Shown: one piece after another, positions 1 through 12,169 of the stretch
How the letters are laid out: every line of letters starts with the position of its first letter
How positions within the stretch are numbered: the stretch's first letter is position 1
Origin: Prunella strophiata
Lineage: Eukaryota > Chordata > Aves > Passeriformes > Prunellidae
Direction of reading: 5' to 3'
Length of the DNA: 64,000 bases
Assembly (NCBI GenBank): GCA_036583965.1
Contig: JAZBQD010000014.1
Location: forward strand, 39,914,990 to 39,978,989
Program-made: the position numbers and the translations under genes
Notes under the pieces: model-generated
The model's database searches: none
The model's input: only the letters and a program-made list of their open reading frames with translations
Told to the model about the DNA's origin: nothing

Positions 1-2535
1 GGCTAATAATTGTCTAATTCCCTCCCAATCCTATCCATGCTCCAGGAAGAATGTGCTCCAGAATGCTGCCACTTCAGTCATTCCTAGTCATCTTTTCCAT
101 GATCTTAACTATTTTTTTGCCTTCAGTGACACATCTCCCATCTCCCCAGCCATTTGTTCCCAGGTCATCTGGAATCCCCTCTGCACCCAAGTGGTTCCAC
201 GTATCCTGTACGTTTTTAAGTATGTCACCTCTGTTATAAGATAGAGAGACTATAATTATATACAGTGTTTAATAAATTCTGCACCATGGCTTTACATAGC
301 AAACTGTTTCTGATAAGTAGCATACTATTAACCTAGTACACTTACAAAGAACACATTAAACTGGAGCCATAGTTTAATAGCTTAATCCATGGTTTAATCC
401 AAAGTCTATTATGTATTTTACCCTTTATGCTGCTCCTTTTAATATGCCTTGGATTGTTTCCTCATTTTTATCTACTTCCTTTCTGAAATATTATAATGGG
501 AAGTGAGGGGGTTTTGGGAGGACTTTTCATTTAATGAGAAAACAGAATTAAAACACATCTATTACAAATCCTCAGCACATAAATTGTGAATGAAGACCCA
601 GTACAAAATCAGCATTTTTTTTGTGGGTGCTTCAACAAACTCATTTGTACCTGACCAGTTATTTCCACATCACACCTTTTGTGACTTCTCCCTTGCATAT
701 GGAGAAATAACTAAATTTTTTGGACATTATTGTTTACTGACATCACAGCAATTCTCATCTTCCTCCATATTCTGCATCATTATCACTATTCTGTGTTATA
801 ACTGGTATATTTCCAGGATAATGGCTATATATTCACTCATTTTCTACCCACATGGACCGAGGCACCTGTTGATACATTTGACTTATTAATGCTATCCAGT
901 TTCACTATCCTTAAAGCACAAAGCCATTATTCCAAAGGTGTAACCTGCTGCTATTCTGATATATAAATCAATATTCAACTCTGGAATATTCATTGTTAAG
1001 GTATTCTAACTAAAAATCAGACACTCCAATCCACTCATATTAGCTTGTAAGGGTGTGATATTTGTATAGAAGCCCTTGCAGACTGAGTGTTGGTTTGATT
1101 ATCTGTTTTTATGTGCTCTGTTTAAATAAGACTGTCAGCTTGTTACTAGATAAAACCTGATAATACTTCTGTTCTTTCCAGACAATTTTTTACACTTTCT
1201 ACCATGGAAGAGACAACAACCAAAAGTACACATTTGTTTGCATTCATTTAGTTTTCCAAGTCTTTAAGTTAAGAGAAGACTGGGTAGAGAAGCAAGAGTT
1301 ACTTGTTCCAACACAGTATCATGCAAATGTATATATGGTGCTTCCAGACTCCTCAATGAAGATTTTTGCCTTCCACTGTAGTAGGATGGTAGCCCACCAA
1401 GCTACCTGGCAGGCTGTATCTGAGGTGTCAGAACAGCTCCCTGCATTGAGATACACATGGCAGGTGTTCACTTTGAATCTTCTCTCAAACTTTTAACTCT
1501 TCCTTGACAGAGGCAGACAGAACAAGATGGTATTTAAAAGCCTGTTGGGAAGTCTATTCACAAAGTATGACACAGCCTAAGCTGAAATTCTTGCACCTGA
1601 GAGAACTGAATCAGTCTGTCCCAAAACCTATACTGAGGAACCTCACTTCATGCTGCCTGAGTTCAGAGATTCATTATCTCAAGAGATCAGGAGGAAAAGC
1701 CCTGCCATGATCACAGTCTGATGGTCACACCTAGCCTTTAGCAAAAAAATGGGTAGTGTAGGGTCACTCTTTATCACTAAGGGGCTTGTAAAAATATTCC
1801 CACTGATTAGTCATAGTTTCCATCACTAAAAAGAAGTTGTTCTTCCTTTAGCTCAGAATCTCTAACAATTATGAGGAATCCATGAAAACTAAATGCTGCC
1901 AGAAGGAAGGCAAAGAGGAAGCTCTCACCCCAAAAGGCTTTTGTCTGATAAGGACTTTCTCATCAGGTAAGGGAATATGAGACTGTGTCTCTTCAGCAGG
2001 AGGCAACAATAACCATGCCCAGATCTGCTACATGCATAATTAAACACTTACTGCACTTGTGAACTTAAAAAAAGAACACACTTCACATCCTATCTTTAAG
2101 AAGTTAAATACAGTAGTATGCAATGGTATTTTCCTATCACAAGTAGGTAAAATCCAAAGTTCAGTAGGTTCTCTTCACCTTTCTGATCTGTTGAAGTACC
2201 TACCTACCATCTTGTTGGGGTTTCTCCCCTCCTTCTTAATCCTGATTCTGTTTCTTTCCAGAGATTGTAATTGGTACCTTAGTAAGTATAAAGATGAGAA
2301 ACTAGACAAGAGTCTAAAGGACAGATAAAGAATTCAAGGCTAGAAGACATTAACAGTCTGCTATAGGTCAATATATGACATATATATAGAAATTAATATA
2401 TAAATACACAAAATTTCAAAGTGATATTGAAATAGCTTTTTGTGATTTCTCTTCTTCAAAATTTCTTAAAAATTGATGTAGCTCAAAATAATGCATAATG
2501 AAAGAAAATGAACAGTTGAGTAACAACAATTTTTT
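1..2535. other. SRGAP1 intron 1, distal part, no gene seen
   Basis: This AT-rich stretch lies inside intron 1 of the minus-strand SRGAP1 gene, inferred from the exon 1 donor at 33,060. Short open frames occur on both strands, but none has a recognisable domain, a convincing exon boundary or coding-like composition. I see no repeat of a known class here. The SRGAP1 second coding exon, which should continue the F-BAR domain, was not recognised, so the intron probably continues past the left edge. Confidence 0.6.
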
Positions 2536-3200
2536 TCATAGCATTATTATGGTTGGAAAAAACCTCAAGACCATCAAGTCCAACCATTAACACAGCATTG
2601 CCATCTTTACCACTAAACCATGTCCTCAAGTGCCACATCTACACATTTTTTTGTTGGAACACCTCCAAGGATGGAAATTTCACCACTTCCCTGGGAAGCC
2701 TGCTCCAATGCTTGAAAAACCTTTTTGGTGGAGAAATTTTTCCTGATAACCAATCTAAACCTCCCCTGGTGCAACTTGAAGCAGTTTCCTCTTGTCCTAT
2801 TGCTTGTAACTTCAGAGAAGAGACTGACCCTGACTTTGTTACATCCTCCTTTCAGGTAGTTGTTGAGAGCAGTATCCCTGAATGCCTTTTTCTCCAGGCT
2901 AAACAACCCCAGCTCCCTCAGCTGCTCTTCACAAGACTTGTGCTCCAGACCCTTTACCACCTCCGTGCCCTTCTCTGGACTTGCTCCAACACCAAAATGT
3001 CCTTCTTGTAGCAAAGAGCCCAGAACTAAACACAGGATTCAAGGTGCAGTATCACCAGTGCCACATAGAGAGGGACAATCACTGCCCTAGCCCTGCTGGC
3101 CATGCTATTTCTGACATGTTTCCAGGATACCTCCAACTTTTTGCCTACAGTAATGGTGCTCTAGATACTCTGCTAGTAGAGAAAACATTCTGGAGAAACA
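2536..3200 (-). mobile_element. CR1 LINE 3' fragment (minus)
   Basis: Read on the minus strand, this is the 3' end of a CR1 non-LTR retrotransposon. It begins near 3,200 and ends at a CR1-like terminus (TCATAGCATTATTATGG on plus, 2,535-2,551), next to the typical segment in which a run of pyrimidines is followed by CCAACC. A 133-codon frame (3,014 down to 2,613) matches the C-terminal part of CR1 ORF2: the landmarks LRELGLFSLEKK, SNRTRGN and GRFRLVIRKNFS are readable in order. It stops at DMV, where some CR1 subfamilies end. The copy is 5'-truncated, as most CR1 copies are, and lies in the sense direction of SRGAP1 within intron 1. The 5' limit is approximate. Confidence 0.9.
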
Positions 3201-3851
3201 AGTGTTAAGTTCCATAGCTTGTAGGCATTCCTGTATCAGATGCACAGCAGCCATGGCAGGAGGTGCAGCTGGGCACACAAGTGAAGTTGTCTGTGGTTAC
3301 CATCTGCCAATACAGGTGTCTCCCACATGTATCTGCCTGTGTGATAAGACGTGTGCTCAGCGTATGATGGGAGAGCCCCAGCATTCTGGTGGCAGCCAAG
3401 GGGAAGCAAGTCCCCCTGGGACAAAAGGAACCCCAGTGTAATCTGTGATGACTCATTGTGGTCTGCATCCTACCCTCCTGCCTTGGTCCAAAAGAGTAGG
3501 TGAAAGGCACAAGCTGTGGACTCTGAGAATTGCTTTGATAAAACGACTACTCCTAAACCAGAGCATTTCTAGAAGGAAGTTTTATCTCTCTTTTAAATAA
3601 GCAATCTACCAGAAGATGCTGTCCTCCCTGAATGCAATTAAAATTTTCTCTTCTCCATTGAGTCCACCTGTACTTTGTGACTCCAGCTTGTCAAAGAGTT
3701 TTTGGCACCTCACAGGCACCAGCTCCCTGAAGATGTGCAGGGAACACTTCAATTCATGTCATGGCTTCAACACAACATCATCAATCTGACCAGACAGCCA
3801 AATCTGGTAACATCTGTGACCAGCTGCACCTGCCATTTGTTATTTATCAAA

Positions 3852-3870
3852 GTGTGTGCGTGTGTGTGTA
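3852..3870. repeat. GT microsatellite
   Basis: A short GT run, interrupted once by GC (GTGTGTGCGTGTGTGTGTA). Confidence 0.8.
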
Positions 3871-6800
3871 TAGGACCTTGCAGAATTTACTGGGGGCATC
3901 CAGTGGTGAAAATGGAAATGGATATAAGATGATGATCCTGGTCTACTTTAACAAATCAAAAGTATTGACTCTCTAGACAGATTAGCAATTCTTTTCATTG
4001 ACAGTAGCAATAACAACTCATTAAAAATGCAAAGAAAATACAATACAAAGTATTAGCCCAAAGAAGTAATTAAATCCTTATCACATGCTCCTATGTCAAA
4101 GATTCCCTGTTCAGTAATACAACTTCTCCTGTTCTGCATGGGCACAATACATACATCACAGTAGATATACAAAGAGACTCCTCTTTCCTCATTTCATCTA
4201 TTATTCAAAAGAATATTCTCCAGTTTTAATTTTGGCAATATGTCCTTACTAATACCTATATGCTACTGCCTTCCATTAATCATCTCTAAGTAGCTGCACA
4301 GATGCAGTTGCTAGTAGACTGACATCTTTATTGTTGAATCTGTTTACAAACAACATGAAACAACCATTGCTACTACAAAGTAAAAGCAATGATTTTATAT
4401 TTTCAAACTGAAAAGGCCTAAATTTAAAGTATATACTGTCTTTTTTCCACTGTGTCTATTCCATAGCACTGATAAGTGTTTCTTTCCTGTGCAGATAACT
4501 GTGCTAGTGTACCTTCCACAGATGGGCAACAGCGATAAACTATTTAACAAGCAAGAAGATGAGTAACTATCAGATTGGTGTCCTGGGCTTCAACCAAAAT
4601 TTCTCTTGTCCTCAAACAAGTGGAGAAAAACACAAATAAGAGTGAGCTGGAATAATATTCAGTTCAGACCTGCCCTTCAGTATCTTCACAGCAAGCATTA
4701 AACATATTCCCTCAGTAACAGTCTGTCTGGTACCAAGAAAGATCAGCACATGTACCACCTTCCCCTTCACAGCCTTCAGGCACACACAGATGTCAAGAAA
4801 ATGCTGACACAGCAGGCTTGCCATATGAGTCCCAAGTACACTAGATTATTTTTTAACTGGTTTTCTGGATTACCACAACATGGTAAAATTTGACCATATG
4901 TTTGTAAAATATCACACTCATACTACAAATCTCATCTATATATCTATCTATTTGATCCCACACACAAAGGAATGCATGTATTTAAATTAAGTATCAAAGG
5001 GAATTGTGGAGAGTGTCTCTGAGCAACCAAATGCTACACAGGAAGGCCACCACAGTAAAATGCAATTCAATGTTTCATTCACAACCTGCAGATGCAAAGA
5101 CACTCTTCACAACTCATTCATTCATTCATACACTGAAAGGAAGGCCAGTGACCAAACTAATAAGGACTGATATTCTGCATGAATTTATTGCATGTGGTAA
5201 GCAATATACAGCAAAATTTCCCTCTAAGCCAGTACAACACACACTGTGTAATTTCAGATAACTCCCTTTAGGTTTTACCAACTCTGGGACATTATCTCAT
5301 TGTTGCTAATAGCAAATTATCACTTCAAAACTACTTTTACTCCCTTAAAGGCAGGTACAGAGGATAATTACCACACTATCTTAGTACAGGGTGACAAAAC
5401 TTTACACCAAGGCCAAATTGTAATTCAATTAAAAGTATGCCAAGTTGTACCCAGCATTGCTCATAGAATTTCAAAACAGAAGTCAGGAAGCCATGAATTG
5501 AAGCATGGGCTACTAATGTCTTCTTAGCATAGCAGGGTTTTAGTAAAACAGAAAGGTTCAGAAAATACAGCATAAATGCACTAGGTGCTATCCTACAGCC
5601 CAGGTAAAACCTACTACTGAGTCACTCTTACCCATACTCCATGATGACAGCAGACCACTATTTGAACTAAAGGAAGAATAAAAATATCTGAGTAACCTGA
5701 AAGCACTGAACCCAAGCCAAGAAGTACCAGGAAAGCTCTGGGTTCACCATTAACACAGCACAGTCAGGAGGCTGCTTGGTCAGCTTGGCTCTGGAGCAAA
5801 GTGAGCTTGCATGATACCACGACACAGTGTGAGCACATCTGGATGACTTGCCATTATGCACAGGCTTGTTAGCACATTCTCTGAAGATCTACTGCAAACA
5901 GGGTGATTATATTTTAAACAGGATTAAAAATATATGCACTCTATCCTACCAAAACCCATTGCATAACTCCAGCCTTCCCTGTGGTTGTAGCAGGAAGCTC
6001 TGATTTTACCACTCAAACCCAATGAGACCCTCCCAGGAAGATAATGCTGCAAATGAGCAACAGACATGAAAAACATGGAATTTTATTTTAAAGTAGTATA
6101 AAATGAAGTTTAATTTAAGGAAAAATAAACATTTTCTGTTTTCAGAGGCAAAATCCAACTGATGTTCTGTGTCTTTCCCAATTCATCAATTGCTTAATTA
6201 ATTCTAAGTAGAGCAAAAATCTACTACCAAAAGACACTGAAGTCTAAGGCAATACATGCATTATTTTTTTCACCTTCACTGAGATGTAATTTTTAAGTGC
6301 ACAACTCTTCTTTCATGCAAGTTTAAAAGTGTAATCAGGATATGTACAGGCCTTATTGTTACAAAGGGAAAAAAATGTGCCTTGCAGACCTCTTGGCATC
6401 ACAATGCATCCATTAGCAATTGCTGATTTTAGCTTTTAACAGCGACTACAGCCATATCAATTCATGACGCTGACCTCTGTTTTTCTGAATGAATTAAGAG
6501 GAAGAGAAAAACGTGGCTTCCACTAAGCTTCCATTCCAGCACAGGAAATCCTGTGTGGTTAGATACAGTATGTGTCGCGCTCAGAGATTTCATTCTACTC
6601 CCCTTTAAAAAGCCAACATGAGCAGCATGTCACAGGAAATTCTTCCTTATTTTCAGTAGTTCTCAGGACAAGGCTTCTTTGGAAACAAGGTCAGCATGAA
6701 TAGAGCATTACTTCCTTATCACTGCTAAGCAGCTGCGTTGAGGATGCGAGACACAACGCTGCACCCTGTCCCTGAATACCTCTTTTCATAAACTTTAAGC

Positions 6801-7049
6801 ATATGCAGCTCAAGCAGTTAAAAGTTCCCTTGTGTTTCTGTATTTTGAGATTTTTATATCACATACTTTCAAAAATATTTTTTTAAGTGTACTGACGAAC
6901 TGTAAGGTTAAAATCCACCTTAAAAAAAAAAAAAAAATCAAACTTCAACTACTTTTACACAGACAGCACCACACAGCAAGGCCGACAAAATTAAAGCACA
7001 GTTTTGGCTGACTCTTCAGGAAGCGTGGGGCCCAATTCCAGCTCCCTCT

Positions 7050-7091
7050 GCAATGTACCACTTTCAAGGTGCAATGTACTGCTTTCAAGGT
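7050..7091. repeat. 21-bp tandem duplication
   Basis: Two adjacent 21-bp units (7,050-7,070 and 7,071-7,091) share GCAATGTAC and CTTTCAAGGT and differ at two positions in the middle. Confidence 0.85.
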
Positions 7092-10000
7092 ATTACTTTA
7101 AATCTATTTACTCTCTGCAACTCCTCAGTTTTATACAAAGCTCCAGCTGTAATTAATCATTTAACTTAATAAGCAATTTATGCAGGAATTATATGCTTAA
7201 ACAGTCAAAGCAAATTCCAGGTTTTCCTGATATAAACCACTTACAAAACATGGAAACAGTTTCCCCCTCCCCATACCCCATGCCAGTGAGACTACCATAC
7301 ACTGATGAATAAGGTGTTGGTAAATTCCCTCAAGATAATGTCTTGAAAGGTTTGCATTGATAACAACTGCAGTACACAAAATATTTGCATTTACTTTTTG
7401 CATATTTTTTAAAGGAAGTTAAGGGATGGAGGGGAAGGAGCTTTGAAAGTAGCAGCAATTTGTCTAACTGGTGGCAACACCAGTTACCCCAAATAGCAGA
7501 CACCCCAAAACCACAGGAAGCCATTTAAAACTAAGACATTTAACTCCTCTGTGGCCAGAGAGACACAGAGTGGGCAAGGTGCATCCACCACAGAAAGACA
7601 CACGTATCAATTCAGTGCTCTTGGCAGAGGAGATACAGAGGCAGTACAGTTGTTCTCACGCTGCAGACTCTTTGATTAAGAATTTAGGTGGAAGAGCTCA
7701 GGTGAGACTGCCAGCATTCCTCAGGCAAAAGGGTAGCAACAGCCACCTTTGAGACACAGAATGCAAAAGGGGAAAACATAAAAGAAGGGAAGTATTACAG
7801 ACCAGTGAAAAATGGTCCTAGCAGTTAAAATAAATTGTAGGCTGAGACATAGAGTGACACACAGTACCCTGGCTCCACCCCATTTCAACCCCATTTGAGC
7901 TGAGTCTCCGCAAGTCTTTTCCAGAAGAGACACCTAAACAACAAATATAAACCTATTATCTACAGGTCTGTCTTCCTAGTTTCTGGCTGCAGAGTTCCCA
8001 AGTGTCCTCACACTGAAAGCTCTCATGTAGCTACAGCCCCAAGCTGATGAAGTCTAGGATCTTGTATATTCCTGGCTAGGCTGGAATGCTAAAACATCCC
8101 TCAGGCTTGTAGGCAGTATGAATATGGTCTGGGTGATTACAACTACCTGGGGTAGAATCTCTCTTCTGAAGAAAAGCCATAATGCAGGATAGGTTTTTGG
8201 AAATTGGTATCTTGAAGGAAATGGCAATTGTAATAACCAGCAAATAGAACACTTGCCAGATGTTTTAATTCTGTCATAAAACTTGATACCTCTCTAAAGG
8301 TCATGCAGGTGTTTTCAGCTATATTATTAGGTAAGGTAAAAAAATCCTCTACTGTTCTGGGGTTCATGAACATCTAGAAGCAATTTTACAATTTACAAAA
8401 CAGTTACAGTAGAGTCTGCTATGTGTGGAATTGCTTACTTGATTTTACAAGTATCTTCTAAAATAAATGGCATCAGATAAGAAAGCAACATTTTAAACCA
8501 CTAGTAAGGAAGTACAAACCAAATGGTTTTAAGCATTTAAGTAGATAATTTGTATAGTATTTCTATGACTCTGAGACAATGTAAATATTGGTTTTCCCCT
8601 GAAGTGCAGAGCAGCAATTCCTCACAAAGAATTTTCAAGCATCCAAACCATAATACTCTCCTTTTTTTCAGGATATTGCTGTTATCTTAAACCTCAATAT
8701 AATTTATACAGCCAGTACAATTTATTTAATACCTTAACACCCGTGGGATAACTAATAGGATAGATTTTCCTTTAATTGCAATGTAAGGCTAAAAAGAAAG
8801 CACCACTCCCCACAAGCAACACCTGACTCCTTAGATCTTTTACCACTTTATAGGGATTTGCTGTTTCATCTAACTTACAGCTACACTGGAAACCAGACTA
8901 AGAAGGTACAACTGGTCCATATGTACCAGGAACTACTCCCTCAGCAGAGCACACTGCACAACAAAATTTTCCCCTCTACCTTTATTCTTAGAAATCTGAC
9001 TGTGTGCAAAGCCAGAAAACAACGTCTTGAAATGAAGCATGGCAAAGACTTTTGTTGGCACAACTCAAGGACCTGTCTTTAAGATCCTCTGCTTGACTCC
9101 AGTGCATTTGACAGGGCAAGATCTTGATTTCTTTCTGGATGTGAAGTTAAACTGAAGCTAAAAAGGGAGGATGAAGTGCTATTTCTGTTCTGACAATGAC
9201 TATGGAAAACTCAAAAGTTCTTTTTCAGTACTACTCAAACTAGTAATTAATTAAACCTGACCAACTCACTGACAGGTTGTTTGTCCATAGTTGGTAGGGT
9301 CCCAGAACTAACCACAGTCAGAAAAGCCATTCTGTGTATCATGTAGGTGCAGGAGGTGCCAGGACTGGCTGGCACAGAGGCTGCTAAAGCAGCTATGGCT
9401 GGTTCCACCTTGCATTGGAGGGGCCAGGCCATGGGATCACAATCTGAGCATCACCCTCACACTCCCATTCCTCAGAGCTCCACAGTCCATGGGCTGGAGA
9501 GGGCAGCTGGTTTTGCAAAAGGCTTTAAATGTGTGAAACCTGTACTGCTTGGCTCAAGCACATTTATTGCTTATCTACCAAGCACCTGATACATCAGGAA
9601 GAACAGGGAAAAGCTTCTGCCTGGAAAATACACAACATAAGTTACACTGACATCATAATAAACACAGACTAGCTATGAGAAAGGAAACCACAAGCGTAGA
9701 AACCACCCCTCAAACAGGACACAGCTTCCAGGAAACCACTATTGAGAAATTCTAATAATTTACACCATGTTTGTTTAAGAACTTATTTTCCATAGTATAC
9801 TGTATGGCAGAAATGGGAAAATAATACAAGATCTGAGACCAAGCAAGGCAGCAGAAAGCATGTTCACAGAAGCAAGGACACATTGACTGAAGTCATTAAG
9901 AGGTATGAATTACACAAGTGACTCAGCTTTAGGGTAGTGTCAAATTCATTTCAGTTCTTGCAAAATCTGAAATTCATCAATATTCATCTCTTTCCTGGCA

Positions 10001-10289
10001 AAAAGTCTCATTCTTTAGAGTCCCTTGCTAAAAGAATTACCAAGCCAGAAGGAAGTTGGAAGTTTCCTTCTGTGACAGTCAAATCCATCCCTCTGCAAAT
10101 GACTTTCATTTTATGGGAAAAATACTCCTTTTTTTTCAGTTCCATCTTTGACACAAAAGTATTTCATTCTCATGACTGTAAATTTAAGTACATTACCAGC
10201 TTCCCTACCTCTCACACGTAGAAGTGTACTCTTCTGTAACTTACACCTAAGACCTTTCATGGAGCTACAGGCTGACAGGCCAGATGAAG

Positions 10290-10316
10290 AAACAAAACAA
10301 AACAAACAAACAAACA
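10290..10316. repeat. AAAAC/AAAC microsatellite
   Basis: Purine-rich simple repeat moving from AAAAC to AAAC units. No further feature is attached. Confidence 0.85.
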
Positions 10317-12169
10317 TTCATGTACTCAGAGAGCTATGAAATTCCAAGGGCAAAAGGCAACTCAGAAATTACTCAGGGCCTTAGTGGGCTAAAAAACTCC
10401 ACTGTAGCACAGGAGGTTAACCAATGGACAGCTTCAGTGAAATAAACCACCCCAAAATCCCCATACTATAATAATTAAAGTACGATTTCTAAACTGTACT
10501 TGGTTATTACTTTGTACTTTGTTATGGGGTGAATCATTCAACTGGTCTCCACAGAAGCTTGATATTTCCCCTCCAGGAAGCATCCATTTCATTGCTGTGG
10601 TCACTTGATTTTTAAAGGTTCCTTTACCACTGGTAAAAGGATCTATCAGAGGTCACAAAGGATCCCATACAATAGGAATTAGCTTTATTGCTTTTTATTG
10701 TTCTTTCAGGCAAGAACTGTTTTAATCCCACAAAAACTTTCTTCAGTCTGTTAACAAACAGGGTCATTGTACAGAGGCTTTCACCCCACCCTGAAAAGAC
10801 GAAAAGGTACTTGGAAAATGGTAGTACAAAGATGGGAAAAGCAGTTCTGTTTAAAGACAAAACTAAAAGCACATTCACATTGCCAATGGAAGACTGGAAG
10901 ATTTATTTACCAACTCCAAAACTATCCATTTTGATAGCATGAGAAGCAAGATATTTGGTACTTGGTTAACCAAGTTACCTAACTCAAAGAGATGACTCTC
11001 CAAGCTCCTTCAACGTATGTAAGGACACTAACATTTGAGGATTAAACACAGAAATGCAGCAATTAAGGTCTCCTGATGTTTTTAACAGTGTACAGTCAAA
11101 GATATTTTCTTCTAACAGAGTTATGAAACAGAAACATGCCTACTTTAGGAAGCTCACATTAACTGCTGTCAGCATTAGACTTCCCAGCACAACCATCATC
11201 CAATCAATGAAAATACTTTGCAAAATGCCACTCTGCTATTAGCAGTTACTCAACCAAGGAAAGATCTCTAAGTTTAGGAATAAGAGTAGCATTTTTCAGC
11301 ATGGAAACTGGTTTGTCAACAACCATTCTTCTCCTGCACAAAACCTCCAACAATGCCAGCTCACAGCAACACTAGCTTCATTTATTGGCGGGAAAAAAGG
11401 CGTCCCTTTGTACCATCAGTTTTGTGCCCTTTCAATAGCAGCTCTGGCGGTAGATTGGTGTGGACAATCGCAGTGACCATCTGTGACTATGAGACAGTTT
11501 GATAGCTGCAAGACTAACCTAGGTTCAGCATCGCCACATCTTGCCCCTGCTGAGTCTTTCATACAGCTTTGAAAAACTTAATGAAAATGGATACATTCAA
11601 AGCTGAATAAAAAGAGGTCTCAACAGGCTTGACCCTAAACCTAAACAATGAAACTGTAATGCCAGCACCATTGTATCAACACGACAGATGTAGGTCGTGC
11701 TAGCTTTCATCTATAGCTGTGACTGATAGCTTGCAATTTGCTGACAAGACATCCAGTTTCAATTTTCATTTGGTTTGTAGGCACAAATTTCAAGGGTTCA
11801 ATTAAGATGGAAGATGCACCTCTTTTTTTCTTTTTGTTGTCCACAGAAAAAATTCTTGCAAATAGTATAGCCAGCATGTGTCACTAATCTAGGATATTTT
11901 TGTACTAAATCCATCCTACAGAATTCATTCTAAAATTACTCAGTGCAAGATTGGTTTAAAAAGTTTATAAAGGATATTATGGCTTAACCAAAAGTTAATT
12001 CACAAAGACCCATGATATTAGTGCAATATATAGCTTTAATAGCTATATACTTATATTTTCCTGATTTAATTATGTAATCTAAGTCGTATGAAATTTTATT
12101 AATAAGCTCCAGAAACCCATCCATCATAAATACATATTCACTGCTGGTACAACCTCATCATGTGATCTG

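Larger units (their letters stand above)
3201..12169. other. SRGAP1 intron 1 sequence with minor repeats
   Basis: No gene or known transposon was recognised in these 9 kb. It contains a GT-rich microsatellite near 3,852-3,870, a 21-bp tandem duplication at 7,050-7,091 and an AAAC microsatellite at 10,290-10,316. Two blocks (about 6,400-6,620 and 11,375-11,560) have more CpG and more factor-like motifs than their surroundings and may be regulatory. Open frames here are short and show no family resemblance. Confidence 0.55.

Noticed and set aside
2613..3014. 133-codon minus-strand frame as a host gene
   Set aside because: It is the C-terminal part of CR1 ORF2, with the usual CR1 3' end beyond it.
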